64,000 nt of DNA from Hemerocallis citrina (GCA_017893485.1 CM030364.1:251136731-251200730), one strand, 5' to 3'. Counted from the stretch's first letter, positions 44,974-57,340 are shown. A program made the numbers and translations. The notes: generated by a model from the letters alone, not told the origin.

Positions 44974-45150
44974 AATGCTAACTGTACTACTATTTTTTTA
45001 CTATTTTTGTACTACTTATACATTATCAAATTTTTTTATAAAAAAGCTCATGTAAAAACGTTTGCATTAATTGCTTGTGGGTATATGTATCATTCTTTAA
45101 TCTAGTGGTACCAAACTAGTACAATAGAAGTAGTACAATTAGCATTACTC
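44974..45150. mobile_element. MITE with TGCTAACTGTACTACT inverted ends
   Basis: Left AATGCTAACTGTACTACT and right AGTAGTACAATTAGCATTAC are inverted copies. Counterpart of 21217-21380, better preserved here. Confidence 0.55.
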
Positions 45151-45800
45151 AATGTTTATCAATCACTCAAAAAGTAATAAGTTAATAGCATATTTACACA
45201 ATATATGTAGTTCTTCTATTGTTTGGATTGACAAATAACATTTATGGAAAGATATTCATGTTTTTAGTGACATATGACATATTCTGACAGTTCAACTGAC
45301 ATGTAAGCAGGTGATGCATACACTAACATGGAAAATGATGAATGAAATGACATGTGAATTTTAGTTGGGCAAAAAGTAAAAAATGCACAAAATCTGTAAC
45401 ATCTCGAAGAATTGGAAAGGTACTAGAACGTAATTGGGAAGCTACCTTATGTAAAATTTAATATGAAAGTCAAAAGAGAGGCTTCTGTTCATTCAAATGG
45501 GTTATGAAAAGGAGAGAAAACTAACTGGTATAAGATTCTTGAGGGATGATAAGCCATGCAATTTGGATGATGCATAACGATATGGGCCTGGAGTAAAGGG
45601 GTGTCAGCCTGAGCTATAACACAATATTTAGAGGATTGTAAGTTGAAGGAGAAGTTTGATAGCTATCTACAACCTCTACACAAAGCATGAATCTACTAAG
45701 CATGGGGGTTTCACATCACATTGGAGGAGACAATGAATATTGGACTATAGAATCTGATGAGTTTGTTCAGAGTGCATCATTGCTTTCTATAGTTACCTAT

Positions 45801-45954
45801 AGGTAATACTATTTTGTACTACTTATAGATTATGAAATTAAAGAAGGTGTATCCCATGTAAAATATTTTATTTTAATTGCTTGTGGACATCACCATTTAG
45901 AGTCTAGTAGTTCCAAAGGAGTAAAAAATTTAAAGTAGTACAATTAACATTACT
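45801..45954. mobile_element. MITE, counterpart of 22033-22204, left end damaged
   Basis: The right end AGTAGTACAATTAACATTACTC is clear. The left end starts within the TACTATTTTGTACTAC part. The middle matches copy 1. Confidence 0.45.
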
Positions 45955-46884
45955 CCATATTTATCAGTCACTCAAACATTCATAAGTTAATAACATATTT
46001 ATGTTGCATATGCCGTTCTCCTGGTATTTATATTGTCAAATCGTATTTATGAATAAATATTCATGTGTCAAGTGATATATGATATATTCTGACAATCCAA
46101 CTGATATGTAAGCAAGTGATGCAGCAAATGACAATAAAGTAATGAATGACATGACATGTAAACTCTTATTAGTTGGTTGGTGATGAGTTTAACAAGCTTA
46201 CCATTAGACCAAGCATTTACAGATGATTCTCTCAATTATTCTAATATTGCACATGGTTACATATGATTCTCTCAATTTTTCTAATATTGCACATGGTAGT
46301 AGTAAAGATAAACTCAAATATATAAAGTTTAATTGAATTTGGGTTACAAAGATAGCGAATAATAAAATAGTAGATGACTAATAGAAGTCAACCCTTCACC
46401 AACTTTCGCACTTCAACTTTCTCAAAATTTGTCCTTTTTTTAAGCTAAAAGAATGCTTTCTAATGACCTTTCATAAACATGATTCATTACTCACAACAGC
46501 TTTTGAATTTTAATTAACACACCCAATGATAATTTTCTCCAATAAGCTTATATTAGCTTGAGTTTTGCAATGCATAGAGTACATTTTAATTTGAAATATG
46601 CAGTGCATGAAATTCAAATATAATCAATGGAGCTTCTAGCTGCTCACCCAATTTCCAAACCAAGCAAAAGAAGCCGATGTCTGATGTTATGCTATCAAAC
46701 CTGCAATACTTAATGTTACAACAGTGCATGAAGTACAACTTTAAGGCTTGACAGACTAAAAAAGATTATATGAAAGGTAGTAGAAAGAGAAGATGACTAA
46801 CATGGCAGTAGATTACATTGTTTTTTTTTTATATTTAAATTCTTTTATCTCATCTCCCAACTGTTTGCCCCATAATCTCATGGC

Positions 46885-47406
46885 TAGAGCTCTTATCGGG
46901 TACTATCGGGTCAGGTCCTCTACTACCTGGATTCGAATTCGGTATCTCACGGTCCAAAAATTGGACCCGAACTCGGACTTGCAAGAACCGGGTCCAGATT
47001 TGGTTCTGGGTCCTATTTAAAAAAATCTACCCGTCGGATCCAGTAGTTGAGAATAAATATTTGCACTTTAGTATTTTGCACCCGATACCCTATGGTTCTA
47101 ACAATTTTTGCACTTAAGTACATGAATTAATATTATATTTACACATCCATCTTCAACAATTATTTTTATATGTATATCACTATAACTGTAGTATTCAAAT
47201 TCTATATGTTTGGGCATATTTTTTAAAGGGTCCGAGTCCGGGTCCGGGTTGGTTTTATTTTGACCTGACCCGGATCCGGACCGGAAGGTGAATCTGGTCT
47301 TATTTTAGGATCCGGACTTGGACCTGGACCCGTATAGATCGGGTCTATTCCAATCCAGTGTCGGGTCCGGGTCGGATCCGGGTATCGGGTAAATGTGACA
47401 GTGCTA
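46885..47406. mobile_element. hAT-type MITE with empty site in copy 1
   Basis: The ends read TAGAGCTC and, inverted, TAGCACTG. They are flanked by CTCATGGC (46877-46884) and CTCATGAC (47407-47414). Copy 1 at about 23510-23520 has a single CTCAGGAC at this place, so the 522 bp and one 8-bp copy were added after the duplication. The body is rich in degenerate GGGTCCGGGT words, as in the element at 1556. Confidence 0.8.
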
Positions 47407-47500
47407 CTCATGACGAGTTGTATTTTTAGAGTTTTTGTAGAAGTTCCTTTCTGAAATGGTACCTGTTAAGTAGCATGCACTTACACTGAAAACAACATTG

Positions 47501-47572
47501 GCTTTTGTACTCCAATGGTTAGGATAATTGCCTTCCAAGCAATAGACCTGGGTCCGACCATCTGCTGGTAAG
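47501..47572 (+). pseudogene. tRNA-Gly(UCC)-like pseudogene
   Basis: The D region and anticodon arm (GGTTAGGATAATTGCCTTCC, then AAGCAAT) match plant tRNA-Gly(UCC). The T arm and acceptor stem do not pair with the 5' end. Paralog of 23604-23665. Confidence 0.5.
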
Positions 47573-47639
47573 TCCTCTATGATGTACAAGTTGCATATAA
47601 AATTCTCTAAAACTAGTTATTTCTATATTCGTTTTGAAC

Positions 47640-48390
47640 TCTAAATTTTTTTTCTAAGAGGTCAGACGATGGATCGAAGGGGAGGGGGAGATGTTGAAAT
47701 GGCAGGAAACTGGTGCTGCCTTTCAGGCTACGTAGGTGGAGGGTGACGAAGGCATAAGCACATGTTGCATCGACGGCGGAGTCGTAGGTGCATAGCCTAA
47801 CACTAACAGTGACTTTTCCAGGGTCATTATTCAAACGTCGTTATCGCGCTCCATATGTTGAAATGGCGAGAAAATGGTGCTGCCTTTCAGGCCACATAGG
47901 TGGAGGGTGGTGATGGCATAAGCACATGCTGCGTCGACGGCGGAGTCGTAGGTGCATAGTCTAACAGTGACTTTTTCCAGGGTCAGTGATCTATTCAAAC
48001 ATCGTTATAGCGCTCCAGTGATTCTAATGAGAACGAACTGTATGATTCAGATATGTTGGGATTTATAACACTCGGCCGAGTTTTCATGTTCCCATTTACC
48101 TTTTTATATTATTTTCTGACCTTTTGCTAGTAAGTCCCCCATGAATATACAAATTCCACATAAAATTCTCTAAAACTAGTTATTTCTATATTAGTTTTGA
48201 ACTCCAATTTTTTTTCTAGGAGGTCAGACGATGGATCGGAGGGGAGAGGAGAGGTTGAAATGGCGGGAAACTAGTGCCGCCTTTCAGGCCACGTAGGTGG
48301 AGGGTGACGACGGCATAAGCACATGCTGCATCGACGGCGGAGTCGTAGGTGCATAGCCTAACAGTGACTTTTCCCAGGGTCGGTGATCTA
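47640..48390 (-). pseudogene. Three tandem AP2/ERF-domain relics
   Basis: Units at about 47640-47835, 47850-47985 and 48220-48390 each hold, on the minus strand, a degraded stretch such as VRLCTYDSAVDATCAYAFVT, then LHLRSLKGSTSFLPF. This is the second half of an AP2/ERF domain (LGTYDSA-DAA-AYD-A, RG-KG--NFP). Copy 1 of the block has one unit only. The units lie in longer tandem duplications that also include the flanking GATTCAGATATGTTGG segment. No start codon or first half of the domain is present, so no DNA-binding protein can be made. Confidence 0.45.
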
Positions 48391-49567
48391 TTCAAACATC
48401 GTTATCGCGCACTGTTGATTCTAATGACATCGAACTGTATGATTCAGATATGTTGGGCTTAATAACACTCGACTGAGTTTTCACGTTCCCAATAACCTCG
48501 TAAAGTTTGGGTCGAAGGCCCCCTCCTTCAGTACCGGCCTTCTGGTTATTACAATTGTTAGACATTAATCAACAAGTATTAATGAATATTGAGTTGTAAT
48601 TTTTTTTTTGTTGAAGCCACGATGGGAAGTTTTGTCCTGCCATGGCCCATTAACAAGAGCTCACTAATCAGCTTTCCATAACATAACGGAGGCCAATGTT
48701 AGAAAGGGGAATTAGTCTTTTATAGATGGCTTGCTACCAATTTTATGAAGTTATATGTTTGTTTTCGTTCTTTTTTCCATTTTTTTGGTGTGTCTGTGTG
48801 TGAAAGAGGTAGTAAAGAAGTTGGTATACTCGACCTGAAGTCATCCAAATTTCATGTTATCTTGCAAAACTCTAAAATTTATCGTATTATCTAGGAAAAA
48901 TAAAATTAGAACTTCAAACATTTGTAACAAGCATGAAAATTATCAAAAAATCCCACATAATGCCTTAAAGTGAATAGACAAAAGAAAAACCTTATAAGCC
49001 GTGAAGCATCATTCTGTAAAACCAAGAAAACTTCTTCCAATTCATTAGACAAAGATACCCACTTGGTCAGAATCAGAGAAAACAAAATGGAAGCAAAATT
49101 CTGCATTTAATGATTATTAGTTCTTATACTGTTTTGTCTTGTACGGTTTCTCTACAAATTTGTATACCAAAAAGACCAAGAGCATACCTACAAGAATAAT
49201 GTAGTGTGGATTTAAGTATCCCCAATCCCCATCCCCATCCCCATCCACAAAGGAGTCTTTGTATTCCTAGATCTGTGGACTGTCTAAAAGTGGTTTTCCT
49301 AAGGTAAGCATAATTTGATGTTAGTCCCATATCGGCTGTATAGAAACCTCCTCTGGTCGTTTTTAGTACGGAAACTACGAACCCATCTCGAGCAGTGAGG
49401 ATATGTTCTAGTGTGCAACATTGGGTTCTTGCACTATTTTAGACTTACTGTCGAAATTGACTAATCTGAGCTCTTTCATATTTTATAATAAGATCCAAAA
49501 CAGAGAAAATCATAAAAAGACAATTCCAAATCCTCCTCCATAATCTCTCCATAACCTCTAACTACTA

Positions 49568-52440
49568 TGGGGATGCTTTCGGATCGGATATGCGCTATAC
49601 CCACATTCGTCTATGCAATTCAAAGACGGATTCGAGAAAATCATAAAAAGACAATTCCAAATCCTCCATAATCTCTAACTAGTAGGGATGCTTTCGGATC
49701 AGGGCTATACCAACATCTGTATCTGCATTACAAAGACAGATTCGGATATGGATACGGATAAGACTCGGGAAAAAAGAATCATATATGTATACAGCCTACC
49801 GGATAACGGATACGAATTCGAATATCAAGCATATAGCTAACATTGTCAATTGGCATCCGTTAACATATAGTTAACATTGTCAATTCGGATACGAATTCGG
49901 CGTCCTCCTTTTTGTCAACATTGGCAATTGGCATATCAAGTATGTTACACGATTAAAGTAGCTCAAGAAAGAAAGAAAGGTACAATATATAAAAATGCCA
50001 AAGCATATGCATTACAGGGAACTTCCAAAGGCGTGAATTATAAAAGATTATATAACATTAAGAAAAAAGGAAGCTGACTGATACCTGCAATAATTTCATT
50101 ATCTCCATTCCAGACCTAGATTCTTTCTTTTTCTCCATTAACACTTGGTTTTGCCTCTCCTACAGTAAATAAGTTAATAAGACCCTCTCATGCAGGAAAT
50201 TCAATAATGTTCTCTAGAATAGTTTTCCATCTTATACTTTTTAGTAGTTCTGCAACACTTTTATATCAAGTGATATATATGAAAACTGATGCTTTTTGCT
50301 TTGCTTTCTATGAGATGTAAGCATTACCACTCGTAATGGTAAGCTTTGTCAATAAAGGTGCTATCTTTTTCAGAGTTTCTCAACTAGGAAAAAAAACCCA
50401 TATGTTCCAGAGTTCCACTCATATACAGATTACCTTGATTTTCTTCATTTTTGTCGTGCTCTGAATCTTTTGCTTTTCAGATGCCTTATTATTCAGACTA
50501 TTAACTTAGTTGCATACCAAAACATACGGGACTATAATCAGGCAATATTTGATCGCTTATCAGGTAACAGCAGTGTCAAATATGCACTAGAAGTTCTATG
50601 TATACAGATTTCCCTTATTGAAGAATAGTTAAGAGCAAATTAAGATAGATAATCTCTTTAAATTTCACACTTTTCATTATAATTCGTTGTGGATCAACTA
50701 TTTACTCAATCCTTAGACCTGCAACTAATTTTGCATTATTATGTGCAGTCTATAGGCTGGAGCGAGATTTTCCGAGTTAAGACCCGATATTCCCTTCTTC
50801 TTCTATCTAGGCATTGGGCTTCACTAAGGTAGCTGACCTTGAATCTCTTAACTAAATTCATCGAGTTGTTCCAAAGAATGAAAACGACCTTAACATAACA
50901 GTAATATTCACAAGATTACCTGCAGTTTTATGTATTCCTTCTCCTTTTTCTTCATTTCATGTATTTGTTGTGTGCACACTTGCTTGAAAATAACTAAAAT
51001 TATGAATCATTATAAGTTTTTGTTAGATACTTAAGAGAAAGAACAAAACAATTGATTAAAATGACATTATGAGAATTCTTCACCAGATTACCAATAACCA
51101 TCCATTAAAATTCATCTCGCTCTTTCTGCAATTTTTGAATTTCAGCTTTGAATGCTGCTGCTGCAGCAGCTTTAGTCTCCTGAATAGAATAAGATCTAAT
51201 GTGCAAAAAAATAAGACTGAAAAAATAAATTACACGGCACATGTGAACAGACTCATGTTTGCAGATTATGTAGGTTATGCACCACCGCTAAAATAATTGT
51301 TTTATTACTGTTCTCAGGGTTAAATTCGTATCAAGAAAAAAAGTTAATATGCAAACTATCTTGGATGTGAGGAATATAGCAGAATATGTTCACTTATTAT
51401 CTTCTTGAAATAACACCAGCACCAGCAGATCTGAACAAATGAATTCAAAGAAATGAAAAACAAGATTTGTCAGCTACATATTAAGGTGAATAAATGTGCA
51501 CATGCTTGCATACGCATAGATGAAACCTATCACGATCAGAAGAAAGAAAAGAAATGTTGATTACCTTAATTGCTTCCCCTTGGAACTAAGCTTCCCATTA
51601 CCATAAACCTTGTTTGCTCCATTTCCAACTGAATTCTATATGGATGAATGGGCACATCTAATTTCAGATGACACACCATTAACTTCCTGGGGAATTTGGA
51701 TCTAGCAGAGATGCTCATATCAGATGTCCCTTTAGCAATGTTAAATTTGACACCATTTGGTTGTTGATTCTCTGGTTTAGACATCTACAGTCGCTTGTCA
51801 GATGAATCCATAGAAGGTAGCCACAATTCGAATAATGGGGCGATAACTGAGTAAGCTTATAGCAGCGGTGGAAAATAGGGTTTCTAATTTGGGTGGCCGC
51901 AATTCGATGGGGATGGGTGGAGGAGAAGGTTAGAGAAGAGGTTGGTCAGAGATCTCGACGACGAGGAGGTTCGAGACAAAGAAGATGAGACCAGATTAGG
52001 GATTTTTTTTATTAGAAATTGGGGTTACTGTTTTGGACAGAGGAGATTGGTCAGAAGGTTGGTCGGAGTAATTGATGGTGAATGAGATCGAACGTCGACA
52101 GGAATCAGGAGAAGGGGTTGGGTTTGCTCACTTGCGGAGTTGTTTTCTGTTCACTGTTCAGGAAAAGGAGGAAAGGAGGAAATTGTATTAGAAGAAGATT
52201 AGGGTAGGGGATTATCATTTATCAGTATATAACTATATATATATTTATATATAACATATTTATTTATAAAAAGCGGATATCTGTATCTGTATCTGAATCC
52301 GCTTTCTTTAGAGATATTCGTATATGTATCTGTATCCGATTTTTTTTGAATTTGGATATCCGAATCGTATCCGTATCCGCAAATAATTCGGATTTGGATA
52401 CGGATCAAATCGAATATATCCTTATCCGAGAGCATCCCTA
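49568..52440. mobile_element. hAT-like element carrying host gene exons
   Basis: The left side has GGGGATGCTTTCGGATC at 49569 and, after a local duplication, TAGGGATGCTTTCGGATC at 49683. The right end reads, inverted, TAGGGATGCTCTCGGATA (to 52440). TAGGGATG is a typical Ac/Ds-like hAT end. Next to each end are degenerate GGATACGGAT words. Between them (50.08-51.79 kb) lie exons of a gene, not a transposase. No matching 8-bp target duplication was found. The right flank is directly the truncated retrotransposon, so the site may be rearranged. Confidence 0.5.
50085..51784 (-). pseudogene. Four-exon fragment of a coiled-coil protein gene
   Basis: On the minus strand exon 1 (51784-51565) starts MSKPENQQPNGVKFNIAKG and has TAA just before its GT donor. 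Exon 2 (51179-51092) reads ETKAAAAAAFKAEIQKLQKE and then hits a stop. Exon 3 (50982-50920) reads QVCTQQIHEMKKKEKEYIKL, ending in Q. Exon 4 (50159-50085) reads ERQNQVLMEKKKESRSGMEI, then MKLLQ. Each has AG and GT borders, and exons 3 and 4 are in phase 0. The heptad-like charged helices, and especially KEKEYIKLQ-ERQNQVLMEKKKE, recall plant proteins annotated as afadin/alpha-actinin-binding (ADIP/SSX2IP type). This is from memory. Introns are retained, so it was moved as DNA, not cDNA. Confidence 0.5.
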
Positions 52441-53510
52441 ATTGCGAGGCCCCCAGAGGTCTATAGATCTCTGCTAGATCATCTGTGCTAGGCAACAAGG
52501 AACTGATTTACGAATCCACTTGGATGAGAGGCGCACCCGAACTGAGGCCTCCCTCTTGGGACATCAAGTAAACCAGAGAACCTATTTTCCTAGATAGAGA
52601 TCAAGGCAATCCTCCTCTCACAGGGGGCGCACCACAATAAGGAGCCTGACTCATGAGAGTTGAAAGCTTCTTATGCGGAACAAAGGGGAAAATGCCCCAG
52701 TCACTAGGGTCGAATTGGATACGTTCGAGCTCGACATCCTCCAAGCTATCCAAGGAAGTCAAGATCTGGGCAAGCCCCCCAACGAAGGATCCGCTGACTC
52801 GACTGGGTACCCGAGGAAGGAACATCAAGTCCTTGGCTGTAACCAAGAAGTAGAAGACCGTCTAGAGCAGATGAAGAATGAGAGAAACTGCTCCAGTAGG
52901 GCCTACCGCCCTAGTCGACCGCCTTTCAACAAAGCTATCCTTGATGGACCCATCCCAAGGGACTTCAAGGCTTCTCAATTTGAATCCTACAATAGAGAAT
53001 CAGACCTAACCAACCATATAGAGAGCTTCAAAACACTCATGATGATCTACAATGCCACCAATGCACTCATGTGTCGAATATTCCCTGCCACACTGAAAGG
53101 ATCAGCAAGGGAATGGTATTCGCCCTTGACTCCAGAATCAATATTCTCTTTCGATCAGCTCGAGGTGCTTTCCATTGCGCACTTTGTTACTAGTCGTAAG
53201 GCTGAAAAAACAAGTGCCTCCCTGTTAGAACTGAAACAAAGAGATGAAAAACTGCTGAGAGACTTTGTCGAACGCTTTACAACTAAAGCAAGGTCGATTT
53301 TCTCCTTGAACACTTCAGTGGCGACTGCAGCTTTCCGCCACAACATCACTAACAAAGACCTGAAAGCCTCCCTCGCAAAAAAGCCACCCAAAAGTTTCAC
53401 AAAGCTCCCGGAAAGGAGTGATAAGTATATCAAGGTCGAGGAAGCTATCTATCCTCAAGTCAAGAATGATTCATCTTCTGGGAACAAACATAAGAATACA
53501 AGCGAGGAAG

Positions 53511-56337
53511 TGTAGCGCCCCGAATTTCTAATAAGATATCTTAGAAAATACGTGGCACATTCCCAGCGATCCACTTCAATACAATATTAAACATAACCAA
53601 CACCACTAAAAATTTTCAAACATTTATTACAACAAAACCTTACATTGCACAGCGGAATTTCAAAAATCTCAACCACAAATTTATCTCAAAACTGTTATTA
53701 CAATTTTACACAAACACTTAAGAATCAATTTATCTCAAATATGCCTCTAGCATCCAAATCTCCATCACTAGGCAACTACCTGCAACATGTGAGGCTAGAG
53801 ATGATCCCTAACCCCCAAAACTAATGGGGTCAGCCATAAATGGTGTGAGAGATATAAAAAGAAAAACAAACAAACAACATAAAGATCATACCTCATAAAT
53901 TTTTGAACAATAGGTACTAAATAAGAATATGGGAAATACGAAATGACAGTAACATAAAACATCAAGTGGAGATAAACTAAGTATTAGGTGTAGGAAAACA
54001 GAAAACCATATGCATAAAACCAAGCCAAGAAACAATTACTCTAGATGCAGACTCTCTAATGCGTACTTGTCGAAATCTATGCATCCCATTCTACATAGGT
54101 TCAGTGCAAGCCCTTAACGTCTTCTCTTCATAGGGTTCAATCCCCGCGTTATGAACTAATCCTAACACGATGACTACTACGAGATAAAGATAAACTATGG
54201 ATAGTATCTCATGCCCGATAATTCCGGAGATGGATCCCACACCCAAGGTATTTCACTTGAATAATTCCGGAGATCATCCCACACCGAAACATTGACACGT
54301 CACCACAATATACCACATGGGCTTCACCTCGACTCCGATAATTCCGGAGATCAATCCCACACAACAAATAGTTACCGTGATAATTCCGGAGATTGTCCCA
54401 CACCACAAAACTGTGATAATTCCGGAGACATATCCCACACCACTAATAATCTACTGTGATAATTCCGGAGATTAAATCCCACACCGAAAGCCATACTGAG
54501 GTTCTTGACTCATGTTCCCGTTCATCATATCACCACTAGTGCCTGTCCTTAATATTTTGGGTTAATTAATTACTTAACGAATCTCCTAGAGTGGTATACC
54601 CTACCGGCCTAAATTCAAATCCAAATAACTGAAATGCCTCACTGGGCCTCAACAAATAACTCAACACCAGTATACTAGGGTCACACACCACTAGAGACTA
54701 AAACTCAAAAAGTCTAAACCAAAGTTCCACTAAACAAGAGTGGCTCAACTGAATATCTTAAATCATATACTAAACTGAAGGTCAAGTGTGTACTGAATTA
54801 TCTGGGAGAAACAATCGTTCGAAATAGCACTATAGTTTACAAAGATCTTTCAGTACCAGTCGACTTATACTTTAGTAAGTCGACTGTCCAGAAGACGAAA
54901 TTCCAAAATTTTACAAAAATAAACTAAGTCATATAACAGTCGACTTAAGAAAGTGATCAGTCGACTTACCCGAAGTAAATTCCAATAATCTTCTCAAAAT
55001 ATATTCTAAGTATATGAGTCGACTTAAAGGAGTCATAGGTCGACTGTCCAGAAAGGACTAATAATTTTACAAAAGTATATTCCTCAGCGAACCAGTCGAC
55101 TGCCTACTGGCTAGGTTGACTGTCCAGAACGACTATTTCATAGATTCTAATAATACAGTATCAGGCTCGTACCAGTCGACTGCACAGTAGGCCAGTCAAC
55201 TGTCGGCCTACAGATTTCAAAGTTTAGATCTGATTACAAAGTCAAAATCTGAAGCTTTCTAATGATCAATGCTATGAAAATTGTTCGTATTCAGGAATTA
55301 ATAAAACTCAACGAATCTTCATCAGGTGTATGTATATACATATACCACTCAAAACATCAATATGTCGAAATTTAGGTTCTCATGTTCTAAATCAAAAATT
55401 TTCTCATTAGGGTTTTACAAGATCTAGATATCTTTCACAAATCTAAATAAAAATATGATTCATAAACTAATGCCCAGATGTTCATACTCAATCTCAACAT
55501 GTTTTAGCATACAATTTCGATAATAAAGACCTACTATTTCGTTCACAATTATTCACATGATTCATATCACAAAACAAGATCTATATTGTCCACAACATCA
55601 GATCAACACATCAATGATACTTGCACACATAGATCAACAACATGACGAATTATAATATTCACAAAGTCGACCAAACAAACAAGATTACTCACATGAATCA
55701 ACAACAAAACAATTTTCATATCTCTCACCTTAGATTTTGAGAAAAATCCACGAAAATCTTCCCTTTTGCTAGATCCAAAAACTCCTTTCTCCACCAAAGT
55801 AAATCTCCTCAAAAACTCTGTATTTTCTGAAATGACGGCTAGAGAAAAAATCCCTTAAATATTCCGGATTGAATATTAAGGTTTTACCCACACTTTGCAA
55901 AATAATCCTTTCCAAAATGCAATTTACATATATAGATCATTCTTTGGAAATTCCATCAAAACTCATTTAATTTGGATGTAAAAGAAAATATACATTCTAA
56001 ATCTCAATCAATACTGTTCAAAACATCCAGAAATTACATTTTGCACTTTAACCCCTAAAAATATCAGTTTTGCAAAAAGGTCCTTCTTTTCTCAAAAATT
56101 GCAAATAGTTTCAGTTAATTTCGGAAAAATCTGGAAAAATACTAATTAAATTTCAAATATTAAATAATGATTTTTCATGAAGAAAACTAAATTTTCACAC
56201 TTCTCATAAAAGGATTTGCACGTGTTTTGTACGTGTACAAAAGATACATTTTTCTGAAAATATTCATTAAATCTCCAAAATAAATTTAAATTCATTTTCA
56301 AATATAAAAATAATATTTGAAAATACGGGGTTCTACA
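53511..56337. mobile_element. Solo LTR inserted in gag
   Basis: A 2827-bp segment begins TGTAGCGCCCCGAATTTC and ends CGGGGTTCTACA. GGAAG flanks it (53506-53510, 56338-56342). There is no internal region. It shares with the solo LTR at 38458 the ends, the segment around ATCTATGCATCCCA, CTACATAGGT and AGGGTTCAATCCC, and the scattered AGTCGACT words (54856-55200). It has its own array of GATAATTCCGGAGAT..TCCCACACC units (about 54215-54485). Confidence 0.9.
54215..54485. repeat. GATAATTCCGGAGAT tandem repeats in the solo LTR
   Basis: Seven units of GATAATTCCGGAGAT plus TCCCACAC stand at 32-75-bp spacing. TCCGGA is a palindrome with two CpG-like sites. Unit spacing is irregular. Confidence 0.8.
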
Positions 56338-56642
56338 GGAAGAACCCATAAAGTTTCAAAAAAACGGCATAGGTCAACGTCGTCCACCTCCAGCACCACG
56401 CTTCGATAAGTTGACTCCTCTCAACGCAAGTGTATCAGCCATCCTCATGAAAATTGAGAAGGACAGAATAATCCGTCCTCCCTCCAAGATGTCCACGTCT
56501 AACAAGAGAAGAGACAAAAATAAGTGGTGTGCATTTCACCGAGATCATGGACACACTACCAACAACTATCGAGCTCTTAAAGAAGAACTGGAGGCCCTGA
56601 TTCGCAGGGGCTATCTCTCCAACTTCATTCGGAAAGATAACG

Positions 56643-57340
56643 ATGCCGGAAACCTCTCCCCCGGGGGCTAATAAGCGACAAGAGAGGCCATCCGAGTGGC
56701 AAGACTCTGAATACATGGTCGTCCTCCACTCCATTCACGGAGGCCCGATGGGGAGAAATTTCAACTCCTCCCGCAAAGCTTTCGTCAGGGAAGTCAACTC
56801 CATAAATAACATCACACCTACCAAGAGCACCGAGGTCCCGATATCTTTCTCCGACAAGGACCTAGAAGGTGTTCGAATACCTCATGTGACGCATTGGTCA
56901 TAAACCTTTGCATGGTGAATTATAAGGTATGCCACATCCTAGTGGACAACAGCAGCTCAGTAAACATCCTCTTTATGGCCACATTCGAGGCTCTTAAGCT
57001 CTTTTGAGACCAAATCAAGTCAGCCAGTTATACACTCCACGGATTCTCCGGTGTCCCCATTCAAGTAGAAAGAGTCGTCACACTTGATGTGACAGCAAGG
57101 AAAGCCCCTGTTATTCAAATGGAAGCACTGGACTTTATGGTAGTCGATGTCAAAGCTGCATACAACACTATATTTGGCCGTCTCGGCCTAGAGGCCTTCC
57201 ATGCAGTTGCTTCTGCCTTCCACATGAAAATAAAGTTCCCAACAACGGCTGGCATAGACCAAGTTGTAGGGAGCCAACAGGCAGCACGAGCATGCTACAC
57301 CGCTACAATAGGGGCTCAGTTCTCCCTTTCGATGCCATAG
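56643..57340 (+). pseudogene. Aspartic protease remnant
   Basis: A linker reads VVLHSIHGGP, then SRKAFVREV and ISFSDKDLEGV-IPH, as usual between gag and protease in Tat-type elements. One base is lost near 56890. In the next frame come ALVINLCMVNYKVCHILVDN and SSSVNILF, with the active site DNSSS (56945-56959) where DNGSS is normal. A stop lies at 57004. The frame then runs through FMVVDVKAAYNTIFGR to TAG at 57338. The protease would have processed the gag-pol protein. It is dead here (G to S at the active site, frameshift, stop). Confidence 0.7.

Larger units (their letters stand above)
43843..49545. repeat. Large duplicated block, copy 2
   Basis: Parallel to 19892-25101. It lacks the Helitron and the long C-run of copy 1. 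It has in addition a hAT element (46885-47406), a 30-bp local duplication near 46265, and two extra tandem units of the AP2-like relic (47.6-48.4 kb). Otherwise no intact gene is seen. The stretch 48.5-49.5 kb holds nothing coding. Confidence 0.85.
52500..56671 (+). pseudogene. Tat-type gag, split by a solo LTR
   Basis: The upstream part (about 52500-52670) shows HLDERRTRTEAS in a broken frame, parallel to LRHRLDEKRARE in the other gag. From 52673 the frame is open: RPPFNKAILDGPIPRDFKAS, SAREWYSPL, FDQLEVLSIAHF, LRDFVERFTTKA, KYIKVEEAI. It stops at once in the solo LTR (53511). After the LTR and one GGAAG it goes on in the same frame with FDKLTPLNASVSAIL, the knuckle KWCAFHRDHGHTTNN and a stop at 56671. 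The last C of the knuckle is replaced by Y (NNYRALKEE where DCRALKEE is usual). Confidence 0.8.
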
